Assembly: GCA_008360955.1 (NCBI GenBank)
Contig: LUCM01003858.1
Location: 1 to 64,000, forward strand
Source: Fasciolopsis buskii
Taxonomy: Eukaryota > Platyhelminthes > Trematoda > Plagiorchiida > Fasciolidae
Reading direction: 5' to 3'
DNA length: 64,000 nucleotides
In this document: positions 23,690-35,655 of the stretch, one piece after another
Layout: each line of letters starts with the position of its first letter
Position numbering within the stretch: the first letter of the stretch is position 1
The notes under the pieces: model-generated
Databases searched by the model: none
The model's input: the letters and a program-made list of their open reading frames with translations, nothing else
What the model was told of the DNA's origin: nothing
Program-made: the position numbers and the translations under genes

Positions 23690-24515
23690 TAGTTATCATC
23701 CCACTCGGAAATATAGGTGTAACTGAGTTGATCAATTGAAGTGTTGTATAACTGTTTCGGCAATTTGTTTGCTCTCTTTGGTCCCAAGCGTGGGAGAGCA
23801 GCAAAAATAATTGAGAAAGTTTTTGATAACGTAAAATTGCGGAGGTAGAAGCCACAGGACGAAGTAAGCATTCCCTTGGTGAAATCGATGAAGATAAGTG
23901 CAATGGACGAAATCACCTTTATGGATGAAGTTTTCACATTTGAGATGTTTGAAAATACGATTTTTCGAGAAAGATTCACCATCCTGGTCTAGTCGGATGT
24001 TAGAAATGCCCGTGGTAATAGAATGGTTTCGCAGAGAAACGATCTCGTTCTTCCATGGTTTTCCTCTTCTGCCAACGTCTTCCGATCGTACCAGTTTTGT
24101 ACGCAGAATTATGCCAAATATAATGCCTAATCATTCTTGGGGAAGAATACTTTCATCCAAGTTATTGGTCAACCATTTCAAATAGGCTATTCAACGTTCT
24201 TATTTATGATTGAATGTAATAGCGAAGCAGACGATTAGGTCAAAATCGACAGATTCAGAAGAAATATTGCCGTTGAAGGTTCAGCGAAATTGATGTGTCT
24301 GGTAAGTTGATTTGGGTCCTTGTCTTGGACGATGAGTTTGTCCGTCGGAGCTCATTGTACCGCATACCGTTGCACTTTAGTATTTCAAACCAAGAGGGAT
24401 TTGTTCATCGACGATAGGAGGACTGATGGGCTTTCGGATTGTTATGCATATTTGTTTTCAGGCTGTGCAGCGGTTGCCTTTATATTCTCATAGGTCAGTT
24501 ACCCATTGTTGTACT
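23690..24515 (+). pseudogene. Possible decayed coding region
   Basis: One + frame (phase of 23759) gives protein-like segments separated by about six stops: NLFALFGPKRGRAAKIIEKV, then ITFMDEVFTFEMFENTIF, then MVSQRNDLVLPWFSS and GKNTFIQVIGQPFQIGYS. The spacing of stops is only somewhat wider than chance. It could be an old retroelement gag or a dead gene, or chance. Confidence 0.22.
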
Positions 24516-25410
24516 CAGTCCCTTCATGAAAATTGTGAATCTCTAATGTTAATGCTTTTCAAAACAAAAGCACCATCTTAATTGTCAATCATAAAAGAGA
24601 TGATTCAATGGACAAATTATTGTCTACTCACAGTTGAAACATCACTTTGGCTAGCACAAAACCATGGATGATAACTGCCCGATTACTTAAGCAGTTGAAA
24701 GACAGGTGAATGAATTTGCTCCGGCCAGTCTGTTTGGATCTGTTTTGTTGGATCCTAAGTGCTGTTTGTCCATTGATCCTTTTTGGATGGAGATGATCTA
24801 TGGTCAAATCGGATGCATTCTTGGGTGGAGTCGCATTCGAAGGACTCATGCTGATCATCCTGTATATCTTCGAGCGTTTATTTAGATTGCTCAATCAGCT
24901 GTTTGACTTTCACCATTTCTGTCAGGTTTTCAAATCGTTCTCTAACTAGATTCGGTGAACCGAAACTAAATCCGTCGTTAGGGCATATCTTATTGAACAA
25001 CTAAATTGAACAAATGCATTTTGGATCACAAGCCGTCTACCAGCTTCTCTACAATCTCCGGTATCGGTCTATCTGAATTACAAATTTTCCTTTTCGACTG
25101 TTTCTCCTCCTCCTCATCCTCCGCTCTGACAAACAAGTTGATGCTTGTCAGAATGATGCATATTTTGTTCGACCAGAAAGGCGAAGATTAGATGGACTTC
25201 AGTTTTGTCTGTCCCGTGCTAGTATGTGCGCTCACCTTTTTGTTATCATTGATAAATCGAAGTTGCCTGTTATAGCGTTTATCAAAACTTCTGCTAAACC
25301 GGTCCTGACAGCGAGCGTTGTTTCAGACCTATTTCCAGAATGACAATAAACAGGTAACTTTGAGATGTTGTGTTATTTTCTATACGTGACTCATTTTTGT
25401 CGGTCATTAG

Positions 25411-25695
25411 GAGGAGATGGATAAAACCCCAGCCATCCACTTGGAAGCAAATGCCGGTACGTTGATTGCACTAATCTTGAAACCATTTTCGTGGGCAGTT
25501 GATGCGATGTGTGGTATTGTAGCGTACACGGAACCACCGCTCCTCCGAAGGAAGTTCCAAGCGCTCTGGTCCACAGCAGGGAATAGCAGAAAGGAAACTC
25601 ATGAGTCGAAGCAACAATTGCTCACTCAGACTGAAAATGTCGACGCTCAATTAGCCAGTTACAATAGTACCGTGAGGAGAATGCTAAAGGAGTAA
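25411..25695 (+). CDS. Small hypothetical protein or first exon
   Basis: A possible acceptor (TTTTTGTCGGTCATTAG) lies six bases before an ATG in a good context (GAGATGG). From that ATG, 92 codons are open: a start MDKTPAIHLEANAG, a hydrophobic middle (TLIALILKPFSWAVDAMCG) and a charged, coil-like end (KQQLLTQTENVDAQLA). Flatworm trans-splicing would permit an acceptor this close to a start. A GTACGT donor after LEANA at 25456 would instead make it a short exon. No family recognised. Confidence 0.3.
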   Translation, partial: EEMDKTPAIHLEANAGTLIALILKPFSWAVDAMCGIVAYTEPPLLRRKFQALWSTAGNSRKETHESKQQLLTQTENVDAQLASYNSTVRRMLKE

Positions 25696-26293
25696 CACCA
25701 GTTTTAATGGCCTCATTCATATAGCTCATACAGCAGACCTTCTGAACCCTTACGTCACTTATTCTTACCCTCTCACTTGGCTTCAAGAATAATCCTGTGA
25801 ATAGCGACACTTTTGTTTCTCTTTGACCAGGTGTTTAGGATAGTTCTTCGATGTTTCACCCCGATTAGACTAGTTTTTTTCTTGATTATCGACTCCCTGA
25901 CGGAAGCCCGTTAACGCTTGTATTGCTTAGTCAGCGACGGTAGTATTTCCACTTGCCGCCATGCAGTTTCCAGTGAAATTAAGATTTGATCAAATGTCTC
26001 ATGAGGTGGGTAACGCTAGGTGCCACAAGCTGCTGTTATCTACAGTGTATCATTCGGCAAACTCTTCCGTGCAAGTATCGTACGCTTTATCCTTTGGGTT
26101 GCCGTTTATGTGCTGTGAAGGAAAAATTAACGTTTGATTTCCCATCTTCATCTTTTGTCATATATCACAATGACACTTTCCTGATTTGTCAGTCTTTTGA
26201 AGGACCATTTGTATAAATATTGTCTGGTGATGTAGCGTTGTATCAACAATGATGAAAGGTCTCACTTAATCGCATGCTAAAGAGTGTTCGTAC

Positions 26294-26434
26294 ACATTCA
26301 AGTTGAGACACAGTATTGTTCTTGTATATGGCTCCGTGAATATTGTCGGTCATGTAGGTGTTTCCCATGTTATTGGGATCATTTGATAAGCCATTTGCCG
26401 ATAGAATGTTTTCTTTGGACACCGGCATTATATC
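26294..26434 (-). CDS. Candidate internal exon of an unidentified - strand gene
   Basis: A strong acceptor (TTCGTCCTTTCTTTAG) precedes 47 open codons: DIMPVSKENILSANGLSNDP, then NNMGNTYMTDNIHG and ending TVSQLEC at a GTACGAAC donor. Phase is 0 at both ends, matching the candidate exon upstream (34547-35113) and downstream (16026-16207). The peptide is Asn-rich and probably lacks compact structure. Confidence 0.42.
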
Positions 26435-26687
26435 CTAAAGAAAGGACGAAATTCTCCCGGAAGCAAATAACTAGTTTCACAGTTATGGCCGTTCATCAGG
26501 TATTTGTACCTGGTTTCCTCTTCTCCATTCATCGCTATCCTTGCCCACTGTTAATGATTCAAGTAAAATTATGATGCACTACGTAGTCGGCTTGAGAACT
26601 ACATTTCCGTTTAAACCAATAAGAATATGAAGGCTTAGTAACGATTGAATAATGCGATACCGGATTCATATACCTGATGAGCGGCAG

Positions 26688-26791
26688 TGGCCGTGACACC
26701 GATCGTTTGCTTCCGGGGAAGGGGTCGGTATGCAACTGTCGTTGCGAAGGACAACCTAGGCTTCACGACGAAGAACTTTCAACGCGTCCAG
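26688..26791 (+). CDS. Candidate exon with an Ig/PKD-like strand pattern
   Basis: After GCGGCAG the frame reads VTPIVCFRGRGRYATVVAKD, then NLGFTTKNFQRVQ, and stops at a CAG/GTAAAT donor. The order aromatic-x-VVAKDNLG-TT-V-V is what the last strands of an Ig or PKD domain look like. One domain edge is not proof, and a different + frame over the same bases (MSGSGRDTDRLL) is also open. Confidence 0.3.
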
Positions 26792-27589
26792 GTAAATTCT
26801 GGAATTCCGCCCCTACTGTTTGTGTTACGTTACACACTGGGATTATTTGCGGTAGCTGTTGACATGTTAGACGACTGGTTGTACAATCGTCTCCGCAGGA
26901 GATGTAGCTTACGCTCCATGACTCACGAAAATTTTCTTTGGAACTGCGCCTAGAGTTTTTTATCCGACATAAAAAACAGAAAAGACACTAACGATCCATG
27001 TGAATTAACAAAATGAGAGGCAAGTAATAATCAATGCCTTTATAATCAAGCAAATTCCTTATGAATCTTTGTTCCGGATCTCAATTCTAACACGCGGTGG
27101 ACTTTTAATCTTATTGGATCCTATTAGAAATTTGCCAGCGGTTTGGGATCATGAGAATTGTTTTCATCTTGTGCTGTTTGCTAAACATTTCCATCGGGAG
27201 TAAACAGTTCCCAGAAGCAGACAAGTAAAGTCGGTCTTGAAACTACTCGTTCCAGGAAGAAAGTACTTTACGCATTTTTGCTGTTTGCTAGCTTATCGCT
27301 TTTGGCTCCTATCGCTGAAGTACTAATGTACGCCAGCAGCTTACGTGATCGTACTGCGTTAACTTGTTCGGTGATTCAGCAAATGGCTTAAAAAAATTTT
27401 GATTCCAGACAGAATCTTGATAAGAGGTATTCGGTTTTTCGGATAAGATGTCTGATCAGGGAGTAAATTAGTTTAATGAATTCTATTCAAGAAGTCTGAT
27501 GAGTTGGATAAACTCTTCATATCTTATTGGAAGAGTCTCTGGGTTACGATGCCCACCCGTTTTGACAAACAGATGAACCAGTAAAGTTA

Positions 27590-27700
27590 TCCTGTGTTCT
27601 TGAACTAATGATTGATATCAATTCGATAAGCGCATGACGGTATGCAGCGCACATCTGGGCGTGCAAAATACTGGTTCGAGCCCTCCAGTTGCCATGACTA
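27590..27700 (+). repeat. SINE-like fragment with box-B motif
   Basis: A run CTGGTTCGAGCCCTCCAGTT near 27672 resembles a tRNA box B preceded by a tRNA-like head (AGCGCATGACGGTATGCAGC). The 3' part does not match the main SINE family of the window. Confidence 0.35.
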
Positions 27701-27796
27701 GGAATGGATCATCACCGCGTACAGTGAAATTAGAATCACTAAAGTGCAGTGGCGCAGTTGTTCCGAATGGTCTAATCTGGTTTTGCGTGTCCGTGC

Positions 27797-28346
27797 ATGA
27801 AGGTTTTGTATCTCGGATGTATGAAAAGGTGTAAACAATCGTCCACATTCAAACTTTTTCTCATGTTTTGTGTCAGTGTCTCTTGGATTCATAAGTTCAC
27901 CCTTCCGACTACGGTTGCTCGTAAATTTTCTGCTCGTTTCCGCTGTCACACTCTGCTTCCCTTACTGAGAGTTAGTTTTTTCAGTTGGTTTTTTCGCCTA
28001 CCCTTCTCTACCTATGCGAACGTCAAATCGGACCAAAGCTTAAATATGTCAGCCGCATATGGGGTGATTTGCGGTTCCAAGCGACGCCATACCGTTGACC
28101 GAGGATCCTGTCATCTCCAGATTCCATTATTTTGTTTTTTTTCTGAAAACTCTCTCGCAACTTCTCGTGGTGTCACTCCTCTTGGTGTAACACTTCGTGA
28201 TTATTTCGAAAGTAAGCGGTCACTAACCATTGTCAGTTATGTTCCAAAGTATCGGATCGAACTGCAGTACGATAGACTGCATCCCTTGCTACCCAATATT
28301 CACTTGTGGAAAAGAGGACTTCTTAGCCGTAGTCACTCAGCCATGC
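27797..28346 (+). CDS. Long open + frame ending at a donor; function unknown
   Basis: This is the longest open frame on the + strand here (198 codons to a stop at 28391). A CATGCAG/GTACGA donor lies at 28346. The end reads GVTLRDYFESKRSLTIVSY, then PKYRIELQYDRLHPLLPNI. That order loosely recalls the TVAQYF-x-YNIKLRYPHLPCL stretch at the end of an Argonaute PAZ domain, but the expected following PLE-C block is absent. A GTAAGC donor at 28212 could end the exon earlier. The first 60 codons look non-coding. Confidence 0.25.
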
Positions 28347-28440
28347 AGGTACGAATAGTTCCAAGTAATGTGGAACATTTGTCCGGACAATGAAAACGTA
28401 ACCTGTGAAATAGTTACCGGATTTAATCAGCTAGTAACAG

Positions 28441-28612
28441 AGGTGCGTTTCCGTATAATTTTTGCCAAATTTAATAGTTCTACCAATGAGCCATCTTGTG
28501 GCTGGACGATGCTTTTCGAAATTGTTCAAATCGAATTGATTCATAAGAATACCAAGAAAACGTTACTTCATTATGACAGATCCACGTCGGAATGTATCAG
28601 GAAGTTCCTGGT
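28441..28612 (+). CDS. Possible exon
   Basis: After CTAGTAACAG the frame reads VRFRIIFAKFNSSTNEPSCG and continues WTMLFEIVQIELIHK to RKFL before a GTTACT donor. It is protein-like, but the acceptor is weak in pyrimidines. It may continue the same + strand gene as 27797-28346. Confidence 0.25.
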
Positions 28613-29154
28613 TACTTGTTGAACATTCTGAAAAACGCTTTTATGTTTAACGCAGTTCTTCCGTTCTCATTTGTTTTTCGGCATCACCGTAATATTTAGT
28701 TAACAGTTAGAAAGTACTCTAGACAACTCATTGGAGAGGAAATAATTATCTGAATTAATCGACCAGTAACCTAGGGGCCATTGCTTCCGTTGTTTAGAGG
28801 TGTTGGCATGGAGAATTTGAGTCCATGATTACAGTGTTATGGTATGCGTCTGCAGCGTTCTCCTCCAACTTCTTCAATTTGTTTGAGTTGATTACTTAGG
28901 AACAAACAAATGAGCCAACTAAGAAAGCTGGTGAGGGGTATTTTCGATGCACATACCGCAGCAGTGTTGGAAACAAACTCCGATCCAATACAAACATAGA
29001 ATGACATCACTGCATGTCAACACATTCAAACAGTGAGAGCAGCAGCGTGCAACTTAGTAGCTGAAAATCTAGGGCCAAAGGTCAAGTCAGCGAACTGACA
29101 AGATCATCGAAGAGGTTGTATATCAACCGTGTGACAGAGGGCTTGAACACCATG

Positions 29155-29156
<2 letters not shown>

Positions 29157-29233
<77 letters not shown>
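29157..29233. repeat. (AT)n microsatellite, about 75 bp
   Basis: An uninterrupted TA array, the longest pure dinucleotide run in the window; length polymorphism is likely. Confidence 0.97.
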
Positions 29234-29235
<2 letters not shown>

Positions 29236-31116
29236 AAGCTTTCAACGTAATTGAGCTATCGTTACAGTAGCAAATGAATTGGAGTGGCAAAATAGTGAAT
29301 CTGAGTTCTGATCAAATATTCATCTTGTCAATCAGAGTTCCTGAATGTGAATGATGCAGTGCGAGATTTTGTGCTGCCATTCAGTAAGTTTGCCATGTTT
29401 TCGCTCCCACTTTTTGAGCTCTGGCTTACGAGGTTTTCTCCTTCCTGCTTTGCGGATCCGCAGATTTGCACCCTCCTCCCTGGAAGAGCACTTCCTCGAC
29501 AGAGTGCAATGGGATAGATCAGTAACTGAAGTGAGTAACTTTTACAGACAAGTCAGTTTGCACTGAATGGATGGACACTGTAGGACAAGACTTTATCAAT
29601 GGACTTCCTAATTCTGTCGGAAATGGTCCTTATCGCAGGGGTTGAAGTAGCTTGAGGGACTTGAATGTTCTGTTTGAGGCCAGGGGTCACCTACATTTCT
29701 TTAGTCTGTAACAGGCTGCGGGAAATCACAGCGAATGTGTAGTGGACAGAGACATTACTGGGTAAGACGCTTATCACAGACTAATAAGAAGAAAACCTAC
29801 AGTCTTTTAGTTGGAAGTTAATGCTTTTTAGATCGAAGACAGTAGTTTGAATATGTAGAAGCTTTCGGAGATTAATATCAAGGGTGACACCTAATCTGTG
29901 CATTATTGGACGAAGATAGGCGACAATCCACGGTAGACAAATGTTCGAGATCGTATAATTTGAATTATGTACTAATACAAGACAGGTTCGTACTGCAGCT
30001 AGTTTTTTTGGTTGGATCGGTCAAGAAATTACAATGCCGTTACCATCCTTGGAATAGCGAACAGCAGGATTACCAAAGAGTGATTTGTGATTTGTAAAAA
30101 TAGAGAGCGGTAATGCAACTCTTCGGATATATTCAATTTTTTAAACACCAATCCATGGGATGTCTTGCAACACTTTCAGAGGTTCAGTTTTTTCCTCTTT
30201 ATTTGTTCTTCTATCGGCCTCTATGGCTTTTGAAATGCAGCCGAAACGGAGAAGAAATCGACCCACATTGTTTTTCGATGACACACTACGATGACGGCCA
30301 CTTGACCATGGATTCGTGCACTTCAGTTATTCATCTGGATCTGTTTTGAGAATGACTCCTTACCTTCCTTCCAGTCGTGTAGTTTATCGGCTCAATCATA
30401 AGATTATCATTATTATGTCATACCCAAATACCAGGCTTTAGTCTTAAAAGTGGTACCTTTTCATTCTTTTTATCATACTTGTTGCTTGAAATTGAATTTC
30501 AAATGGGTCCCTTTGTCAACAGACCAGTGTTAGACGGTAGCATACGGTGCGTTGTTTTCTAATCCGACAGCCCCCAAAGATCAGGTTCCCATTTAGCTTC
30601 TCGGAATGGCTAAGGTAAATGTTATTCAATGTTCTTCGTGTTAGTTCAGTGGTGAGGTCACTCACAATTAGGTGTAATCCAGACCACTTTGTGTACTAAC
30701 TTTTATGACCTGGCGTTCTGTTTCTGATGATTGTGGAGTGGGTATATCGAGTGAGCCTTTCAGGACTTTTCAGTTATCCGGAAATAGTTCTGTTCACGCC
30801 CCTACTCTGAATTCTGCTCGGATTTCGTCTCATCTGTTAATTCGTATACTTGCGGTGTCTGCGTCCTGTACGCCGGGTTAGATGAGGTCATTATTCCTTT
30901 GGGATTTTAACACATGCTCATTACCTCCCTTCAGTGTTCACATCATTTTTGGTTTGCGTTCTGTGTGCGACTCCAATTCGCAGTTCGTTCATTTTAGGTC
31001 ATTCTGTGGCCGCGTCGGGGTACGTATTCAAGTAGGATTATGCCCCCGATATAAAGAAGCTTGAAAATCCACAGTTATAAAGAGATAGCCGGCATCAATT
31101 GTTTTTATTGTTACAG

Positions 31117-31225
31117 TCTGTTCTTAACAGTATTGATTGAATTCTATCCGATACCGAGAACCGCGGACTATGTAATTGAGACCGGACGTTGCAAAGTGCT
31201 GTGTAAGGTTATAAGATCAGGCGTG
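31117..31225 (+). CDS. Candidate exon, + strand
   Basis: The acceptor GTTTTTATTGTTACAG is followed by LFLTVLIEFYPIPRTADYVI and CKVLCKVIRSGV, ending at GTG/GTAATG. One base starts the exon and it ends in phase 0, which matches the next candidate at 31366. The peptide is hydrophobic at its start. Confidence 0.35.
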
Positions 31226-31365
31226 GTAATGAGCCTGGCAGCCGCGATATGCCTTTCCTTCCTACAAATGATCAACAGCGTTGGGGTTCCAATTGGGAAA
31301 CTCGTGATTTACGCTGTCAATACTGGAAACTCGATCGTACACTACTGCTTGTTTTTTCTTGATAG

Positions 31366-31596
31366 TTGCTTTTATTCCTAAGATTCCCGTTGTCGACATT
31401 TTGCCGGCTCACTTTGGAATCTGGATTTGTCTTAACGCTAACTGTATTATTTGGAATTCTAAGAGCCAAATTCAGTGTCACCAGCACTCCTGGAGCGACC
31501 GTGAGACTTACTTTTTCCGGCATAAACAATGTTACTCCACGATTTACACAAGACGAACTGGGTCTGTCATTTGTTGATCGCGTACCGGGAATAAAT
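31366..31596 (+). CDS. Candidate exon with membrane-like segment and beta-rich region
   Basis: A strong acceptor (TGTTTTTTCTTGATAG) precedes 77 open codons, phase 0 at both ends, to a GTATGC donor. Segments are LLLFLRFPLSTFCRL, a hydrophobic ESGFVLTLTVLFGILRAKF and then SVTSTPGATVRLTFSGINNV. The - strand of the same bases is also open (KVSLTVAPGVLVTLNLALR), so the strand is not certain. Confidence 0.38.
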
Positions 31597-32610
31597 GTAT
31601 GCTTGTGTATGGAAGAATCAATTCTTGTTGTAATAAATTAACATTTGTAAGGAGTTCCTCTGTGCATTCTCTTACGAATCAGCTGAGAAGGCTAAGTCGA
31701 CCTAAATAACAAATACGTTGTCCGGACACCATTTAATGTTGTTTTCGTTGTCTAACTGCTGTACAGTCTCTAGGCGACGTAGTTAACAGCGTTTCTTGCT
31801 TGCGAATCAGAAGAATCACGTGTCATAAAATGTCTTTTCTTGTATGTATCTTAAAAGCTCATCTATCCCTAGAAACCAAAACGAGCTGGCTTACGTGACG
31901 CGTCTATCCTTTGTGCAGTGATTGTTCACTGGTACCTCGAATGCCCGAATTTCTCTCGGCTTCACGTACTTTTGCTATCCATTGAATCACAAAATGCCTT
32001 GTTGATGTAGTACCACTTGTGATGCATAGCACCTGGTCGTTTCATGGTAGACTAATAAATTGGGTTCAGTGGAATAACATTACCATGACTCCTGCTCTCT
32101 TACATGTATGTCTTCTTGTTTCTTGGTACTGTTTCCTAATACTGCTACTTAAGTTAGGCTCTGCAGTGGGTTCACCGGTGCTAAGTCAACTATCGTCGAT
32201 GACAATTTTATATATATATATATATATGTATAATGATCTATCTATAAATTACTTGCTGTTAGAATCATGATGGAGAGGGAAAGAAAGAAAGAGCACCAAG
32301 GATGAAAAGGAAAATCGGTGTAATATTTACCACAAGTATGATTGCTCTTCCAGTTGTCAGTCCTGCGTCATCGAGTATCCATGAGGATCCGTGGTTCCTG
32401 TGTTCAATTTTTTATTCTATGACCTAATTCATGCTGCATTTGAAACAATGAAAATGCAATTCGCATTTTCATTTCAATTAGAGACCTCGGTTACCATGGC
32501 AGTATGGTAATGAGGTATATAACAAACACCAATAATGATCCGCGAAATGTGAAACTGAAGCTGAACCTTTTACGTACAATAGCTTCCGCCCTTGTTTTGC
32601 TTCCTCGCAG

Positions 32611-32777
32611 TTGCTCCTGGCTATCCTTTAACAATGTTGTCTGTGGGAGAATCGCTTTTGATCGAGGATGATTTTGTGGGTACGGCTCCCGACTCTGTGG
32701 GCACTCAATTCTACATGCCATTATCTGAAGTTTTTCCACCTCAGACGAGTTTTGTTTGGATGCATTTCGAGGGATAG
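32611..32777 (+). CDS. Candidate exon, possibly 3'-terminal
   Basis: After a good acceptor (TTTTGCTTCCTCGCAG) the frame reads APGYPLTMLSVGESLLIEDD and continues FYMPLSEVFPPQTSFVWMHF to a TAG at 32775. A GTACGG donor after DDFV could end it earlier. It may close the + strand gene of 25.4-32.8 kb, but the link is not shown by phase. Confidence 0.33.
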
Positions 32778-32799
32778 GGGTTGCAATTCTGTCACTAAA

Positions 32800-34540
32800 A
32801 ACCATGGATCATCCTTATATTTTGTGTACGTGTACATAAATCCGTTAATGCTTCGCTCGCTTTGGTGTTCATTCAGGGACTCCGGTGTAAAAACTGACAT
32901 CCAACCACACTAAGTGGTCTGTCATTCTTTCAAATTAAACTGCCTTTTTTCAGTCATTCTGATATGCCTCAGCGGGAATATAACAATTCATGACGCTTAG
33001 TTGTTCTTGCGTTAGTATCTGGGGCAGCCTGCTCGTCAATCCGAAAGCTACCAGTTTGATGTTAATAATTGTATGTATCCTCACTGCTGTTGCTCATCGT
33101 CCGTGCTTTAGTCTTTTTGAAGCAATTTAAAATACTTCTCTCCAGTTCCCGTGCGCAATTCAAATTTCCATACTCGCACATTTATAACACTTATTAATCG
33201 GTTCAATAAAATCCATCGCTACAGTCAGTTAAGGTATGACTAATAAGAAATTTTTCTCGGGCGCCTATCAATAAGTACAATTCCTAAACAACGTTTCCTA
33301 CGGCCCTTATAGCACGACTGCGATGATCACGGTTTTGAATGTGTGACCTTAGTTGACGTGACTGCTAAAACATTCTTGTGCTTCTGAGTCGACCAGTGAA
33401 TTAGGTGTTATTCATCAGTTAGCCTCAGTTTTGAACCTTGCTCTCCAGTTAATATGAGATCTTATGTTGCACCTTCGTAGAAAACATGTTTCGCTTACCT
33501 CTAAATTGATCCTTTACCTGTCGAAGTAACATCACCCTTGTCACGGAACGTGGTTCACTGCCTTGTTTTCGTGCATACTGTGCACATGAATTTTCGGAGT
33601 GACTTGAATTTTGTCTTGATTCTGTCTATCACGATCATGCGTTCCTCGTGAAACGTGCCAAAACAATCTCCTCCGTTGCGGTTAGCAACGTGTGCATTAT
33701 ACCAGACGGGTCAGTTTTGCTTTAGTAGTAAGATCCATTGTTGTAATCATTACTCGCGGAATTCATTGCATTATTGTGTTAAACTGTTTCGAACAGATCG
33801 ACTTCGACATGTGGCATCACTTTCATGAAATCGGACCTTTTTCTATCTGAACCCATCTGATGGGTGAACCGCAGTTCTTAAATGCATTTAGCCTGATTGT
33901 GGATTTTCAAATGTATTAACTTGGACCCGTGAAGCAGGAGTGTTGTGTGCGAAGTTTGCTTGTTATCTCTGGTGGTCAAGGCACTGAAAGGGAATAGATA
34001 CCCGTGACCCTGAGACTTGTTGTGGGGTAGAAATGACTATGGTATTAAACCTATTCAGTTCAACCTCATTTCGTGCGGAAATTGTAAGATAGACTCACCT
34101 CGAAGTCCTATTGCTTTAGAGCAGCCACCTGGCAGCCTAATTTTTTCTGTCTCCTGAACCTAATAGGGAGATCTACCGCACATAGTTAGTTAAGCGGTTA
34201 TCGAGAATACAGAACTTGCAAACAGGAAATATCTTCTGTACAACACTAGCAAATTGCAGCCACAACGTGTGACATTTCGTGGTATGAGTGAGTCACAAGT
34301 TAAATGCTGTGGTTGCAAACGCCGGCGTTTTGCCAAAAGGAAAATGTTTTTATTCCGGGTTGTGCGAGACGTGATGGTTCCCAAATTTCTTCGCTCGTTC
34401 TCACGTGGACTGCTTTTCACCAGATGGACACAGTGGATGAAGTCGGGCGAGAGTATTCACACAGGGGGGGGTGCGATATGTTTTCGAGGATGTTGCTATC
34501 ACAGCTTTCTGTCCTACAGTCAATTCTAGTGTATCCATTG
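32800..34540. other. No gene recognised
   Basis: No exon with paired good splice sites was found. 34254-34529 has overlapping open frames on the + strand and a possible downstream part of the - strand gene, none convincing. A run of eight G lies at 34464-34471. Confidence 0.35.
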
Positions 34541-34546
34541 TCTTAC

Positions 34547-35113
34547 CCGATAAATAATCGTATCCATGTATCGAAGTTCCGTACAACAAGTTCCAGTCAA
34601 ATGTCCACCACCAACTGGTTTCATCACTTCTTGTTCACAACATTTCCGCACAGAATGATAACGATCTCGAGCCAGAAGAAGCAATAAATGTTCATATGAT
34701 TTAGACACGGTAAGTGCTTTGTTCCGTTTGCTGGCCGCTGACGTCCATCTTTCCGGTTCCGATCGAACTTCTTGGTCTGATATTGTGTCCCAGAGTTCGA
34801 AAAATTGGTTTGTCTTGGAATCCTCCCTCAATCTGTCGATGGGTCGATGGGTTTCAACTAGAGGAATTACTTTCCCATACACTGTTGTTATCGAGCATAC
34901 CGTATGCATACAAACAGATACGAGAATGAGGTTTACCACAGAACAGGGCTGAGATGCGCGTTTCGTTTGTGACCAATACAGTGGCATGATAGCAGAAGCT
35001 CGCTGAGTATTCCCGCTGTTCGATGTGTTGAACGTAGATATGTAGTCGTCCAAAATAACTCGCGAGCAAACCATTAGTAATTGTGGCTGTTTGTGACAGT
35101 TATTTTCCGACAT
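34547..35113 (-). CDS. Possible first exon of a - strand gene (189 codons)
   Basis: The - strand is open for 195 codons from an ATG at 35113. A strong donor (TATCGG/GTAAGA) ends it in phase 0 after 189 codons. Segments are MSENNCHKQPQLLMVCSRV, ETHRPIDRLREDSKTNQFF, ELWDTISDQEVRSEPERW, KSYEHLLLLLARDRYHSVRK and ending RYMDTIIYR. Phase 0 fits the next candidate exon at 26434. The ATG context is poor, and an acceptor at CCTCTAG near 34862 could start a shorter exon. A second - strand frame (35069-34854) is also open over the first third. Confidence 0.4.
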
Positions 35114-35425
35114 GAGTTAATTGTTCTGTTCGTCACTGGCGTTTAAATACGCATGCCTCTTTTTATTAGTGTGGTCACGCGCACACAAGCCTACATAATT
35201 AATTGTCCGTTTTCATTTCATTGTTGTCAGCCAATCGCTGTCAAGTTTCATTTTGTAACCTTAGTTCTGATTGGTCTGCCGTGGGACACTTGTTGAGTGA
35301 GAGGATCTTCGTGAATTTTACATAGCCTGACTACGTGTGTTTGTTTAGTAGGCAGTTCTCTATGGTCTCTTACGCTGGACGATCTTTTGCTTCGATCTTT
35401 GTTGTTTTTTTCGTTCATCTTAGTC
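35114..35425. promoter_or_regulatory. Candidate bidirectional promoter
   Basis: These 312 bases separate a candidate - strand start (35113) from a candidate + strand start (35426). They contain CCAAT at 35231-35235 and its complement ATTGG at 35270-35274, in the contexts CAGCCAATCGC and CTGATTGGTCTG. No repeat similarity is seen and there is no strong TATA box. Paired, opposed CCAAT boxes are usual in divergent promoters; activity here is inferred. Confidence 0.4.
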
Positions 35426-35464
35426 ATGGATAAACCAGCATGTCAGGCTCAGCAACTATCTAAT
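35426..35464 (+). CDS. First exon of the + strand helical-repeat gene
   Basis: ATG follows a pyrimidine-rich acceptor-like run (GTTGTTTTTTTCGTTCATCTTAG) by two bases, which suits a trans-spliced leader site. Thirteen codons (MDKPACQAQQLSN) run to a strong GTAAGT donor in phase 0. It is short, so its confidence rests on the two splice signals and the phase match with the next exon. Confidence 0.45.
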
Positions 35465-35655
35465 GTAAGTTCTCCGGGAATGTTTCACGGCATATTTACC
35501 CAGTGTTGCACGATTTTCAAGAGAACATGATAAACTGCCTTTTTGTTAAGTCCTTTCGAGTCGACTGTGTACCGAAACATTATCACCCGGGATGTATTTA
35601 TTTATTGGAATAAACATGGGTGACTTTTTGTGTAATTTTCTGGTTGCTTGTTCAG

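Noticed and set aside
34690..34715. Strong GTAAGT donor at 34710 on the + strand
   Set aside because: All three frames ending there contain a stop within about 60 bases upstream and no acceptor follows those stops.
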